Made by a program: the position numbers and the translations under genes. From Nocardia pseudobrasiliensis NBRC 108224 (GTDB lineage Bacteria; Actinomycetota; Actinomycetes; Mycobacteriales; Mycobacteriaceae), in contig NZ_BDBS01000002.1 in NCBI RefSeq assembly GCF_001613105.1, positions 62,001 to 126,000 on the forward strand: a DNA stretch of 64,000 nucleotides, in the 5' to 3' direction. The notes under the pieces are model-generated. The model ran no database searches. It saw nothing but the letters and a program-made list of their open reading frames with translations, and had not been told where the DNA came from. Of this stretch, positions 34,457 to 42,585 are shown piece by piece. Every line of letters begins with the position of its first letter. Position 1 is the first letter of the stretch.

Positions 34457-35221
34457 GTGGTGATTATTCGGACTTGTGGACGCCGCTTCTTCTCGACCGG
34501 CGCGATCGTGCTGGCGGCCGCAGGCATCGTCTTCCTCGCTGATCCATTGCCTGCCCAGGCCGGACCGGTCTCGGTGCGTGCCGAAGCGGTACAGCGCGGC
34601 GAAAGCTCCCTGGCGGGAGCCGGATTGACTCTCGACCTGGACAGCGCCCTCGATCTCGCCGCCGGCGGCGTGACCGTGACGGCGGTGAGTGCGGCGAGGA
34701 AGGTCGACGGGGGCATCAACCTGAAGGTCGATTCGGCCAGCAAGCTCACCTACGCGGAGAAGATCACCGGCGGAAAGGTCTTGCTGCAGGGCGGAATTCA
34801 ATTGTCCAAGGACAGCAAGAAGGTCGTCGTCTCGAAGGTTTCCGTCGATATTCGGACCGGTTCGGTCACCGCGACGGTCGGCGGCCGCGCCGGTACGCGA
34901 ATCGGGTCGGTGGTCGAGCCCGGCAGCGCCGAGGTCGTCAAAAACAAAGGGACGAACACGGTTACGCTGAAACTCGCCGAACAGGGCATCAGGCTTGCCG
35001 CGGACTTCTCGAAAGCCCTCGACGCGGCCCTCGGCACGGCACTCGCCGACCAGGTCGACGCGGATACCGCGATCGAGGCGCGCTTGGATGTGGACGTCGA
35101 CCTGGCGGATGGAGACAAACCGAACGCCGCTTTGATCAGCGCACTGGGCCTGGACTTCGATGCCGACGGCGGCTCTGCCGCTCTGCGGGATGCCGATGTC
35201 GCCGTGGATATTTCGCTGTAG
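34457..35221 (+). CDS. Secreted protein, possibly HtaA-like
   Basis: A 254-residue protein with a signal peptide (TCGRRFFSTGAIVLAAAGIVFLADPLPAQA, cleavage near residue 35). The mature part has alternating beta patterns, such as GGKVLLQGGIQLSKDSKKVVVSKVSVDIRTGSVTATVGG, faintly recalling the HtaA heme-binding domain of actinobacteria, and an Asp-rich end. No conserved Tyr/His heme ligand could be assigned, so that resemblance is tentative. Tandem GTG codons at 34457 and 34460 are possible starts. It ends three bases before the convergent SDR gene. Confidence 0.6.
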   Translation: MVIIRTCGRRFFSTGAIVLAAAGIVFLADPLPAQAGPVSVRAEAVQRGESSLAGAGLTLDLDSALDLAAGGVTVTAVSAARKVDGGINLKVDSASKLTYAEKITGGKVLLQGGIQLSKDSKKVVVSKVSVDIRTGSVTATVGGRAGTRIGSVVEPGSAEVVKNKGTNTVTLKLAEQGIRLAADFSKALDAALGTALADQVDADTAIEARLDVDVDLADGDKPNAALISALGLDFDADGGSAALRDADVAVDISL

Positions 35222-35223
35222 GG

Positions 35224-36096
35224 CTAGTTCTCGAAGTAATCGCCGTGCTCGAGATCCTCGATCAGGCCGGGTCCGGTCGGCTCCCAGCCCAGGATCTCGC
35301 GGGTGGTGGCGGAGGAGGTCGCGGCGTCGATCGAGAAGAACGGACCGATCCAGCCGAAGTGGTCCAGCGCCCTTTCGGGTTCGATGGCGGCGGTGGGGAC
35401 GTTCAGGCGGCGGCCGATGACCTCGGCGATCGTGCGGGTGGGAATGCCCTCATCGGCGGTCGCGGGCAATATCGTTGCACCGGGGGCCTTTTCGAGGGCC
35501 AGACGGAACAGGCGGGCGGCGTCTGTGCGGTGCACAGCGGGCCAGCGATTGGCGCCGTCGCCGACATAGCCGGAAACGCCTGTGTCACGGGCGATCTGAA
35601 TCAGTCGCGGGACGAAACCGGTATCGGAGACGTCGTGCACCGACGGCGGCAGACCCACCACCGAGGATCGGACCCCGCGGGCCGCGGCCGCCACCGCCGC
35701 CCGCGCACCGGCCGCGCGCGGACCGGCGGCTCCTCCAGCCTCGAGACCCTCGCGCAGGACGAGTACGCCGGAGGCGATGACCAGCGGACGCTCGGAACCC
35801 TCCAACGCCTCGGCCATCGCCTCGATGGCCCGCGCATCGGTGGCCGCCGCCCGCGCGAAGTTGGCGAAGTCGTGGACGAATGCCAGGTGAATAACGCCGT
35901 CGGCGGCCGCCGCGGCGGTTCCCAGGTCGTCCGGATCGTCGAGGGATCCGCGATGGACCTCGGCCCCGGCGGCCAGCAGCGCCCGCGCCGAGGCGTCCGA
36001 GCGGGCGAGGCCGACGACCTCGTGACCGGCCTGGAGAAGTTCGGGAACAACGGCGGACCCGATGAAACCGCTTGCGCCGGTGACGAATACGCGCAT
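35224..36096 (-). CDS. Atypical SDR / NAD-dependent epimerase-family protein
   Basis: A 290-residue Rossmann protein starting MRVFVTGASGFIGSAVVPELL, with VVGLARSDASARAL and a segment GVIHLAFVHDFANF typical of the SDR_a group of extended short-chain dehydrogenases. ATG 36096 is preferred because AAAGG sits eight bases upstream; a GTG at 36105 would leave no space. It is divergent from a TetR-family gene and two palindromic operators lie between them. Substrate unknown; this pairing is common for inducible redox or detoxification genes. Confidence 0.82.
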   Translation of the reverse strand: MRVFVTGASGFIGSAVVPELLQAGHEVVGLARSDASARALLAAGAEVHRGSLDDPDDLGTAAAAADGVIHLAFVHDFANFARAAATDARAIEAMAEALEGSERPLVIASGVLVLREGLEAGGAAGPRAAGARAAVAAAARGVRSSVVGLPPSVHDVSDTGFVPRLIQIARDTGVSGYVGDGANRWPAVHRTDAARLFRLALEKAPGATILPATADEGIPTRTIAEVIGRRLNVPTAAIEPERALDHFGWIGPFFSIDAATSSATTREILGWEPTGPGLIEDLEHGDYFEN

Positions 36097-36119
36097 GATG
36101 AACACCTTTCAGGAATGCG

Positions 36120-36166
36120 ATGTCAGTAACTGACATAAGCATAGCGCCGATGTCAGTCACTGTCAT
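36120..36166. promoter_or_regulatory. Twin TetR operators between SDR and TetR genes
   Basis: ATGTCAGTAACTGACAT (36120-36136) is a perfect 17-base palindrome. ATGTCAGTCACTGTCAT (36150-36166) is the same site with one mismatch. The centres are 30 bp apart. They fill the gap between the two divergent starts, 17 bases before the TetR gene, consistent with joint repression of both genes. Confidence 0.8.
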
Positions 36167-36183
36167 CCCATATCATCGGTGCC

Positions 36184-36750
36184 ATGAGTCGATGGGAGCC
36201 CAATTCGCGTGAGCGGCTGGAGACGGCCGCGCTCGAGCTGTATCGCGAACGCGGCTTCGATCGGACGACCGTCGCGGAGATCGCCGAACGCGCCGGGCTG
36301 ACCGAACGCACCTTCTTCCGTCAGTACGCCGATAAGCGCGAGGTGCTGTTCGGAGGCCAGGATCTGCTGCGCGAGATCATGACGAAGGCCATCGCCGAAA
36401 CTCCCGCATCCGTCGCGGCCGTCGACGTCGCGGCCGTGGCCGTGCTGGCGGTCGCGGCGGTCATGCAGGACCGGCGTGATCAAGCCCGGCGACGCCGCGA
36501 GATCATCGTCGCCAATCCCGCCCTGCGGGAGCGTGAGCTGAGCAAGCTCGCTACGCTCGGTGCGGCCGTGGCCGAGGCCCTGCGGGCCCGCGGAGTCGCC
36601 GAACCCGCGGCGAGTCTGATCGCCGAGGCCGGGATCGCGGTGTTCAAGGTGTCCTTCGAGCGCTGGCTCGACGATCCGAACGATCGCGAGTTCGCCGACC
36701 ATGTGCGCGAGGCGTTCGGCGTGCTGAAGGCCGCGGCCGCGGGCGCCTGA
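36184..36750 (+). CDS. TetR-family transcriptional repressor
   Basis: A 188-residue regulator. The N-terminal helix-turn-helix is [49 protein letters not shown] (about residues 8-58), nearly the TetR consensus. The C-terminal ligand domain is Ala-rich and shows no metal or effector motif I can name. It is divergent from the SDR gene with two operators in between and most likely represses both. Confidence 0.87.
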   Translation: MSRWEPNSRERLETAALELYRERGFDRTTVAEIAERAGLTERTFFRQYADKREVLFGGQDLLREIMTKAIAETPASVAAVDVAAVAVLAVAAVMQDRRDQARRRREIIVANPALRERELSKLATLGAAVAEALRARGVAEPAASLIAEAGIAVFKVSFERWLDDPNDREFADHVREAFGVLKAAAAGA

Positions 36751-36809
36751 TCAGCCCACGGCGAACGCGCGGAATATTCGATTGCCCGCGGCAATTATTG
36801 TTGACCGTT

Positions 36810-37283
36810 ATGAAGGAGAAAGGGCGCAAGGTCATCGCCACCAATCGCAAGGCGCGGCACAACTACACGATCCTGGAGACGTTCGAGGCCGGGGTCGCGC
36901 TGGTCGGTACCGAGGTCAAGAGCCTGCGTGAGGGTAAGGCGTCACTGGTCGATGCCTTCGCCACGATCGACGACGGCGAGGTGTGGCTGCGCGGGCTGCA
37001 CATCCCGGAATACGGGCACGGCAGCTGGACCAATCACTCACCGCGACGCACTCGCAAACTGCTGCTGCATCGCCGCGAGATCGACAAGCTGACCGGTAAG
37101 ACCAAGGAGTCCTCGCAGACCCTGGTGCCGCTGTCGATGTACTTCTCCGACGGCAAGGTCAAGGTCGAACTCGCGCTGGCCAAGGGTAAGCAGGACTACG
37201 ACAAGCGCCACGATCTGGCTCGTCGCACCGCGGAGCGGGAGGTGACGCGCGAGCTCGGCCGTCGGGTCAAGGGCATGAGGTGA
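36810..37283 (+). CDS. smpB: SsrA-binding protein SmpB
   Basis: A 157-residue trans-translation factor: [82 protein letters not shown] and the basic tail [23 protein letters not shown] are the family hallmarks. It carries tmRNA to stalled ribosomes. ATG 36810 is used; TTG 36798 is an in-frame alternative. Its stop overlaps the start of the DMT transporter. The tmRNA gene lies 1 kb downstream, so both parts of the trans-translation system are neighbours. Confidence 0.94.
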   Translation: MKEKGRKVIATNRKARHNYTILETFEAGVALVGTEVKSLREGKASLVDAFATIDDGEVWLRGLHIPEYGHGSWTNHSPRRTRKLLLHRREIDKLTGKTKESSQTLVPLSMYFSDGKVKVELALAKGKQDYDKRHDLARRTAEREVTRELGRRVKGMR

Positions 37284-38143
37284 CCGCGGTCCTGCTGGCA
37301 TTGCTCGCCGCGGTCGGCTACGGGGTGAGCGATTTCGTCGGTGGGGTCGCCTCGCGCCGGGTCGCCGCCCTGCGCATCGTCATCGTCTCCTATCCGCTGT
37401 CGGTGCTGCTGATGCTCGCGATCGCGCCGCTGGTCGACGCGCGGCTGGATACGGCCGCGCTGGCCTGGGGCGCGGCGGCGGGTGTGGCGAGCGGGCTCGC
37501 GGTGTGGTGGTTCTACGCCGCACTGGCCAGTGGGCCCATGGCCGTCGTCTCGCCGCTGACCGCGGTGCTGGTGGCCGGGGTGCCCGTGGTGATCGGACTG
37601 CTGTCGGGGGAGCGGGCCGATCCGCCCGCCTACGTCGGCATCGGCTGCGCGGTCGTGGCCGTGGCGCTGGTCAGCAAGGAATCGCCCGACGATGTGACCG
37701 AGGAGATCACCGGCGGTCGGGAGTTGCGCTTCGACCGGCGGGTGGCGCTGCTGACCGTGGGTTCAGGTATCGCGTTCGGCTTCGCGTTCGTCTTCCTGCA
37801 CGAGTCCGCGGGTCCGGCCGGACTCTGGCCGCTGGTGTCCTCCCGCGTCGCGGCGACGCTCGTGGTGTGGACCGCGGCTGTGGCGACCGGCCATTTCCAG
37901 GCCCCGACCGGGAAACCACTGCGGCTGGCGGCCTATGTGAGCGTGCTGGACGTGATCGCCAACGTCGCGATGCTGTACGCCTTCCACGGCTCGCTGCTGT
38001 CGCTGGTCAGCGTGATCGGCTCGCTGTATCCGGCCGCGACGGTGCTGTTGGCGATGGTGTTGCTGGGGGAGCGGGTAGGCCCCCTGCAACAGATCGGAAT
38101 GGTCCTGGCCCTGGGGTCGGTCGCACTTATCGCCACGGCCTGA
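37280..38143 (+). CDS. EamA/DMT-family transporter
   Basis: A 287-residue membrane protein with about ten hydrophobic segments in two homologous halves. The N-terminus is [27 protein letters not shown], and the second EamA repeat ends [43 protein letters not shown] with the characteristic LGERVGPLQ segment. DMT members export metabolites or amino acids. GTG 37280 overlaps the smpB stop (GTGA), so it is coupled to smpB, but a functional link is not evident. Confidence 0.85.
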   Translation: MTAVLLALLAAVGYGVSDFVGGVASRRVAALRIVIVSYPLSVLLMLAIAPLVDARLDTAALAWGAAAGVASGLAVWWFYAALASGPMAVVSPLTAVLVAGVPVVIGLLSGERADPPAYVGIGCAVVAVALVSKESPDDVTEEITGGRELRFDRRVALLTVGSGIAFGFAFVFLHESAGPAGLWPLVSSRVAATLVVWTAAVATGHFQAPTGKPLRLAAYVSVLDVIANVAMLYAFHGSLLSLVSVIGSLYPAATVLLAMVLLGERVGPLQQIGMVLALGSVALIATA

Positions 38144-38282
38144 AACCCGCTGCGCCCGAATGGTTATGGCAGCGCGCCCCGCGCCGCGCCCGGACGCCCC
38201 GCGGAATGAACGCTCAACCGAAGCTGTTACAATGAATAGCCCGGTTCACCAGCCGGGCGTCATCTGGATCGATGACACAGAC

Positions 38283-38649
38283 GGGGCTGAACGGTTTCGA
38301 CTGCGTACGTAGATTCAGGGGAAGCGTGTCGGTGCAGGCAAGAGACCACCGTAAGCGTCGCTGCAACCTAATAAGCGCCGAGACTTCTCAGCGCGAGTAC
38401 GCTCTCGCTGCCTAAGCAGTAGAGCGTCTCTGTCAGCCCGGGTCCGCCCTCGACCCGGTCCCTGGCATCGACTAGAGGGCTAACCGTCCGACTCGGTCGC
38501 GGAGCCGGACGGAACATCAAACAGCGACTGGGATCGTCATCTCGGCTTGTTCGCGTGACCGAGAGATCCAAGCAGAGACACAGCGAACTGCACACGGAGA
38601 AGCCCTGGTGACACGGCGGAGGACCCGGGTTCGATTCCCGGCAGCTCCA
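38283..38649 (+). ncRNA. ssrA: Transfer-messenger RNA (tmRNA)
   Basis: The 5' end GGGGCTGAACGGTTTCGACT pairs through GGGGCTG with CAGCTCC at the 3' end (38642-38648), forming the tRNA-like acceptor. The T-arm is GGGTTCGATTCCC. The resume codon is GCC at 38377, and the tag reads AETSQREYALAA then TAA (38413-38415), matching the actinobacterial tag ending ALAA. It tags truncated proteins from stalled ribosomes for degradation and works with the adjacent smpB. The CCA is not fully encoded in the 3' sequence. Confidence 0.96.
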
Positions 38650-38654
38650 CTGAG

Positions 38655-38682
38655 AAGGCCCGGTCCAGCAGGACCGGGCCTT
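38655..38682 (+). terminator. tmRNA terminator
   Basis: A 12 bp perfect stem AAGGCCCGGTCC/GGACCGGGCCTT with loop AGCA begins six bases after the end of tmRNA and is followed by a short pyrimidine run. Confidence 0.9.
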
Positions 38683-39040
38683 CGTCGTGCGGCCCACTTG
38701 GGCAGCAATCTCATTCAAGCCACATCAGTGGGCGGCCAGACGGTCCAGCTCCCTTGAGTCAACTCAAGTCAGAGTCCGGGTTTCCGTCCAGTGCTTGTGA
38801 CTTATTTGCTTTCGTGGGCCTGGCGTGACTGCCGACCAGGCTTGCGTTTCTACTTCGGTGTCGCCGGAGTCGAACGTATTGGCGAATTTCCCTGATATGT
38901 GAGTCCGCTCAGACGTGGCGCGGAATAATCAATGCATCCACCATCGCGCGGTCGCACTGGCTGTAACGAACCTACGTTGGGGCGCGACATTGGTTTTACG
39001 TCTGCCGTCGGGGTGCTTCTAGCCTTCGAAAGGGGTCTTC
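38683..39040. other. Gap between tmRNA and the low-G+C gene pair
   Basis: About 360 bases with no convincing coding potential. Base composition shifts gradually from high to low G+C towards the right. The 3' end of tmRNA is a common integration site for genomic islands, but no second copy of its 3' end was found by eye downstream and no integrase gene is present in the window. AAAGGGG at 39025-39033 is the ribosome site of the next gene. Confidence 0.5.
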
Positions 39041-39670
39041 ATGCTTACGGGACGATACCTTGTGTCGACGAAAAATCTAAGCGCGGTTCTGAATAAAATT
39101 ATCGAAGGTGTAGCGCCTGCCAAGTTCAATGCAGAGCATCTCAAGAAAATTGGATTTGCGAGTAGTAGTGATCGCGGAATTATACCACTTTTGAAGGATC
39201 TTGGTTTCTTGTCCTCCGACGGAACACCCCTCCAACGTTATCATGAGTATAGAGATCGCTCTCGCTCGCGCGCTGTTATGGCCGAAGCGTTACGCAATGC
39301 ATACGAAGACGTATTCCACATTCGGGAGATTCCGACATCGGCTGATAGGCCTGCCATTGAGGGACTTTTCAAATCCAAATTAAATTCAACTACCAAAGTT
39401 GCGAAGCTTCAGGCGATGACCTTTTTTGCACTTCTTGATAATGCCGATCTCAAGGCGGAGAGTGTAAATCGCGCTGTTCCGGCCAGCCTGCAGAGGACTC
39501 CCCCTGAGAACGTGGTAGACGCGGAGTCCGAAAACGGTCCAGAACCCGTGACTAGATCGACTCTCAGTACTGAACTGCACTACACAATTCAAGTCCATCT
39601 TCCGGCCACGAAAGACATCGAAGTATTCAACGCGATATTTCGTTCGCTTAGAGAGAATCTGCTGTCATGA
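39041..39670 (+). CDS. DUF5343-family protein (accessory, low G+C)
   Basis: A 209-residue protein. The first half, YLVSTKNLSAVLNKIIEGVAPAKFNAEHLKKIGFASSSDRGIIPLLKDLGFLSSDGTPLQRYHEYRDRSRSRAVMAEALR, matches the DUF5343 pattern, a probable winged-helix module. A variable linker (residues about 130-175) precedes a C-terminal strand-helix YTIQVHLPATKDIEVFNAIFRSLREN. ATG 39041 has AAAGGGG upstream. It overlaps the next gene by ATGA. G+C is strikingly low (25 of 60 bases at 39121-39180), and codons such as AAA/ATT/TTT are frequent, unlike the flanks, so recent transfer is likely. Its biochemical function is unknown. Confidence 0.8.
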   Translation: MLTGRYLVSTKNLSAVLNKIIEGVAPAKFNAEHLKKIGFASSSDRGIIPLLKDLGFLSSDGTPLQRYHEYRDRSRSRAVMAEALRNAYEDVFHIREIPTSADRPAIEGLFKSKLNSTTKVAKLQAMTFFALLDNADLKAESVNRAVPASLQRTPPENVVDAESENGPEPVTRSTLSTELHYTIQVHLPATKDIEVFNAIFRSLRENLLS

Positions 39671-40254
39671 TTTCAGCTGACAGCCTTCGTGACTGGCTAT
39701 TTAGAAGTCTCATGTTCGAGGCCGAGGCGGAGGTATTCCGACGAGCTGGCGTAAGAGTGGGTGTGGATAGTCGGAGCGCGGAATCTAACCTTCTCGACGA
39801 GTCGCTAGCCCCGTTTACGCTAGCCATTAGAAATGATGCACTGCGTATGGCGCGTCTCTATGCGATAATATACTGTTTCGAAAATTCTGTTCGGGATTTG
39901 ATTCGTGCCAGGATGTCAGAAAAGGACGTCAACTGGTGGTCCAACTCGTCAGTGCCAGCAAGAATACGCGCCTCTGCGGAATCTAGAATGAAAGATGCCG
40001 ACGATAACTCTTGGTTGGAGGGTGTAAACCGGGACATATTAGGATTCGTGGATTTTGGCGGGCTTTGCGCAATTATAACAAATAACTGGAGCGATTTTGA
40101 AGATCTAATACCTTCCCAGCACTGGCTAAATCAAAGGTTTGATGAGCTTGAGCGTGCCAGGAACTTTATCGCCCACAATCGAATGCTGTCATCGCTGGAA
40201 TTTTCTCGTTTGGAAATGTATGTAGGTGATTGGAATCGGCAGGTCGGCCTGTAA
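39667..40254 (+). CDS. Swt1-type HEPN domain protein (putative RNase)
   Basis: A 195-residue protein. FENSVRDLIRARM (about 71-83), followed by WW and P, then DFGGLCAIITNNWSDFEDLI and finally ELERARNFIAHNRML, follows the Swt1-family HEPN pattern. Arg165-Asn166 to His170 forms the RNxxxH site of HEPN ribonucleases. Its start lies inside the stop of the DUF5343 gene (ATGA), so the two are made together. Low G+C (26 of 60 at 39841-39900) again marks foreign origin. HEPN proteins act as toxins or effectors in many toxin-antitoxin and phage-defence systems; that this one does is inference. Confidence 0.78.
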   Translation: MISADSLRDWLFRSLMFEAEAEVFRRAGVRVGVDSRSAESNLLDESLAPFTLAIRNDALRMARLYAIIYCFENSVRDLIRARMSEKDVNWWSNSSVPARIRASAESRMKDADDNSWLEGVNRDILGFVDFGGLCAIITNNWSDFEDLIPSQHWLNQRFDELERARNFIAHNRMLSSLEFSRLEMYVGDWNRQVGL

Positions 40255-40331
40255 CTGGCTCGATTAACATGGCCTGGAGTCGGCTCGGCTGTTCAGCGCA
40301 AGCGCAGGTAACTGAGCGTGCCAGTCGAACT

Positions 40332-40673
40332 TTACGCAGCGTCGGTGTGGTGGCTGGTGAAGTTGACTCGGGTGTCGTCGGCGTCGAGGGTGATGTTGAG
40401 GGTGGCGTCGAGCGCATCGGCGAGTTTGGCGAGTAGGGGGAGGGTTGGCACGGTGTCGGAACCTTCGATGCGCGAGATTTTGGCTTGGGTCAAGCCGGCA
40501 CGTTCGGCGAGGTCGGCCTGGGTGAGGCCGAGTTCGGTCCGGCGGTCGTAGACGGCTTTGGCCAGTGCCATGGAGAGCCGGATTTCTCGGCGGGCCTCGG
40601 CGACATCGTCGGGTTCGGTGTAACTTTCGGCGATTTTGCGTTCCCGTAGGGTTTTCCAGCGTGCGTGGCTCAT
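40332..40673 (-). CDS. XRE-family antitoxin (HigA-like)
   Basis: A 113-residue protein with an N-terminal region rich in charged residues and a helix-turn-helix TELGLTQADLAERAGLTQAKISRIEGSDTVPTLPLLAKLADALDATLNI (about residues 46-95). Its ATG overlaps the stop of the toxin gene (ATGA at 40670-40673). The toxin-first order is that of HigBA pairs. It neutralises the toxin and should repress the shared promoter through the palindrome at 41067-41084. The last residues VNFTSHHTDAA look unstructured, as often in labile antitoxins. Confidence 0.82.
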   Translation of the reverse strand: MSHARWKTLRERKIAESYTEPDDVAEARREIRLSMALAKAVYDRRTELGLTQADLAERAGLTQAKISRIEGSDTVPTLPLLAKLADALDATLNITLDADDTRVNFTSHHTDAA

Positions 40674-41053
40674 CGGTCCAGTTCTCCCTTCTCGATTGTG
40701 CGGATGAATTCCTGATGGGCGGGCTCGTGTTCGGCTTGGCAGGTCTGTTGTGCGAGTTTCGCGCGTTTGACCTCGGCGTCTTCTCGCATTCGAGTCTTGC
40801 GGAACACCGTCAGCAGGACGGCTCGTCGTCCAGGTGCGAGCCAGTAGGTGATGCGGATGGCAGCGCCATCCAGTGTTGGGCGCAGTTCGCGGACCCCGTC
40901 GCCAAGATATCGGGCGTAGGGTTCGCCCAGCGACTCTGCCTGTGCGGCGAGCAGGCCGACATATTCGTCGATCTTGAGGAAGTGTCTGGCCGGCAGCGCT
41001 TCCAGCCAGTCCCGCACCTCGGGCTCGATCTCGATGGCGAACAGTTCGCTCAC
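40670..41053 (-). CDS. RelE/HigB-like toxin
   Basis: A 127-residue protein of the phage-derived RelE/HigB group: VRDWLEALPARHFLKIDEYVGLLAAQAESLGEPYARYLGDGVRELRPTLDGAAIRITYWLAPGRRAVLLTVFRKTRM. Such toxins cut mRNA on the ribosome. The frame is open to an ATG at 41083, but that lies within the operator and upstream of the predicted transcript start; GTG 41053 is therefore preferred and would be almost leaderless (see the promoter). Antitoxin follows with a 4-base overlap. Confidence 0.8.
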   Translation of the reverse strand: MSELFAIEIEPEVRDWLEALPARHFLKIDEYVGLLAAQAESLGEPYARYLGDGVRELRPTLDGAAIRITYWLAPGRRAVLLTVFRKTRMREDAEVKRAKLAQQTCQAEHEPAHQEFIRTIEKGELDR

Positions 41054-41062
41054 GCCACTGAC

Positions 41063-41090
41063 AGTATATGTCGTCGATGACATACAGCAA
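41063..41090 (-). promoter_or_regulatory. Promoter and operator of the HigBA-like module
   Basis: On the minus strand TTGCTG (41085-41090) and TATACT (41063-41068) are separated by 16 bases, a good SigA-type promoter. The spacer is almost exactly filled by the 18-base perfect palindrome TATGTCGTCGATGACATA (41067-41084). A repressor bound here would block polymerase. Transcription should begin about six or seven bases past the -10, near 41056, three bases before the GTG at 41053. Confidence 0.65.
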
Positions 41091-41160
41091 GAGGGTGGTT
41101 AGGTTGGTGTTCGACGCCAGTCGTCCACCTGCCGGATCGTGGTTGCGGGAATCCGTACCC

Positions 41161-41464
41161 TCATCGGTACTGCCCGCCCCTCGGTCGAATCGTCACTCCG
41201 GCCTCCCGCAATGCCTTGGCCACAGTTCGCTTGGCCATGTGGTGCTCGACCCTCAGCTGGGCAATGGAAGCACCCGCCTCGTACTTGGCTGCGATCGCCG
41301 CAGTCTCTTCTGGAGTCAGTTGCTTCTTCCGGCTGCTTCTTCCGGCCGCCAGACGTGCCTCTGTTGGATCGTGTTGACCGATGTGGTCCGCTTTCCTCGA
41401 TACGTTGTCGCAGTTCAGCGAAGTTTTCGAGCAGATCGGTCCGGTTCGAGTAAGTTCCTGCCAT
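41161..41464 (-). pseudogene. Frameshifted HTH gene (resolvase-tail-like) with 13 bp tandem duplication
   Basis: The N-terminal part, in one frame from ATG 41464, reads MAGTYSNRTDLLENFAELRQRIEESG. The C-terminal part, in another frame, reads RKKQLTPEETAAIAAKYEAGASIAQLRVEHHMAKRTVAKALREAGV, a helix-turn-helix like that at the end of serine recombinases. Between them the + strand carries TGCTTCTTCCGG twice (41321-41332 and 41334-41345), a tandem repeat of period 13. Removing one copy joins the two frames perfectly into a protein of about 98 residues ending RPRGGQYR at TGA 41161-41163. The duplication therefore broke the gene, or switches it. Confidence 0.7.
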
Positions 41465-41521
41465 GTCCACTGGAAGCGGGCCCGGCGGAAGCCGGGCCCG
41501 CTTCTGTTTTCCGGCTCGGCG

Positions 41522-42223
41522 CTATTCCGGATATGCCACGTGCCAGGACGTATTCGCTCTCGCTTCCGCGACCGCCGCCGTATGGAGTCCGAGCAATTGT
41601 GTCCAACCCGCTTCGTCCAGGCGCAGTTCGTAGCCGAAGTTCACGAGGTTGTGCAAGGAGGGAATGGCTCTGCCGCACAGCCAGTCGGAGAGGTTCCTGC
41701 GCGTTGTCTCGCAGATGAACCAGTCTGCGACCGCGCCGACTTCGGCGGCGAGGCCGCGCATTTCGGCCGCCAGTGCCGCGCGTGCGCGATAGCCCGGCCG
41801 AGCGGGAAGCGACCAGCGGCGGCGGGCGACCTCGTCGGTGGCCGCTCTCTCGTTGTCGCCCAGGATTACTCGGGCGATATCCAATGCCGTTGGTGCGGCC
41901 GGTGGCTCGTGGTCGGCCGAATCGTCCACCGCCGTTTCGGCGAGGCCACGTTCCTCGTGAACGCCCGCGCTCCACAGCCGCAGGGCCGTCTTGGCCGCGG
42001 CCTCGCCGCCGACGACCTTCGCGAGATTGGCGGCCATGGCGCGGCTGGGCATTCGCGGACCGGTCAAGGCCTTGTAGACAGCCTGGTGTGAGTAGTCGAG
42101 TAGTCGGCCGAGCTGCGGAGTCGAGAGGTCGCCGTTGTCGACGACCAGGCCCTGCATGTACACGAAGAAGCTGTGCCGGGCACCCGGCGGGACGCTCGGG
42201 GGCTTGAGCGGCTTCTTGGCCAT
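41522..42223 (-). CDS. Helix-turn-helix regulator (XRE-like)
   Basis: A 233-residue protein. The N-terminal part contains RHSFFVYMQGLVVDNGDLSTPQLGRLLDYSHQAVYKALTGPRMPSRAMAANLAKVVGG, an XRE-like DNA-binding domain typical of Nocardia/Streptomyces small regulators. A similar second half (WFICETTRRNLSDWLCGRAIPSLHNLVNFGYELRLD) may be a further HTH. ATG 42223 follows GGAAGG. A short inverted repeat TTAGACatcaaGTCTGAA lies at about 42364-42381 upstream and could be its operator. Target genes unknown. Confidence 0.7.
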   Translation of the reverse strand: MAKKPLKPPSVPPGARHSFFVYMQGLVVDNGDLSTPQLGRLLDYSHQAVYKALTGPRMPSRAMAANLAKVVGGEAAAKTALRLWSAGVHEERGLAETAVDDSADHEPPAAPTALDIARVILGDNERAATDEVARRRWSLPARPGYRARAALAAEMRGLAAEVGAVADWFICETTRRNLSDWLCGRAIPSLHNLVNFGYELRLDEAGWTQLLGLHTAAVAEARANTSWHVAYPE

Positions 42224-42429
42224 CGATGCAACCTTCCGTGCTCGAACTGCGGGTCATCCGCACTTCAACCTGACTGACTCCGGACTCGACCTGATCTTCT
42301 CCAGCGGGGTCGAAGTGCTTGTCCTCGAGCAATCCAGACTGCGACCCTTGCTTTCGGCGGTAAGTTTAGACATCAAGTCTGAATAGAGCCAGTAAACAAA
42401 CCAGAAGTATGTTTTGGAAGGATGGGCTC

Positions 42430-42585
42430 ATGCGTAGCGGGCGGTGGCAGGATCTTGTGGCCTTCGCTCTGGTTCTGGCCACGGTGGTCCTGCTGGTCGT
42501 GCTCGGCCGTGCGGAAGGGGCGGTGCTGCTTGCGGCGAGCCAGTTCGTAGCGGCAGGCTATCTGCTGTGGGGGAGACGGCGGTGA
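42430..42585 (+). CDS. 51-residue membrane protein
   Basis: ATG 42430 follows AAGGA at about seven bases. The product, MRSGRWQDLVAFALVLATVVLLVVLG then RAEGAVLLAASQFVAAGYLLWGRRR, has two hydrophobic helices joined by a short polar turn and ends in three Arg, consistent with both ends inside. No family recognised. Small two-helix proteins of this kind occur in actinomycete genomes; expression is unproven. Confidence 0.5.
   Translation: MRSGRWQDLVAFALVLATVVLLVVLGRAEGAVLLAASQFVAAGYLLWGRRR

Noticed and set aside
38368..38718. Open frame antisense to the tmRNA gene
   Set aside because: It lies on top of tmRNA, whose structure and tag are unambiguous.
41068..41718. Plus-strand frame over the broken HTH gene
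   Set aside because: Low-complexity Pro/Ser/Arg content, no motif; the minus strand carries the HTH signal.
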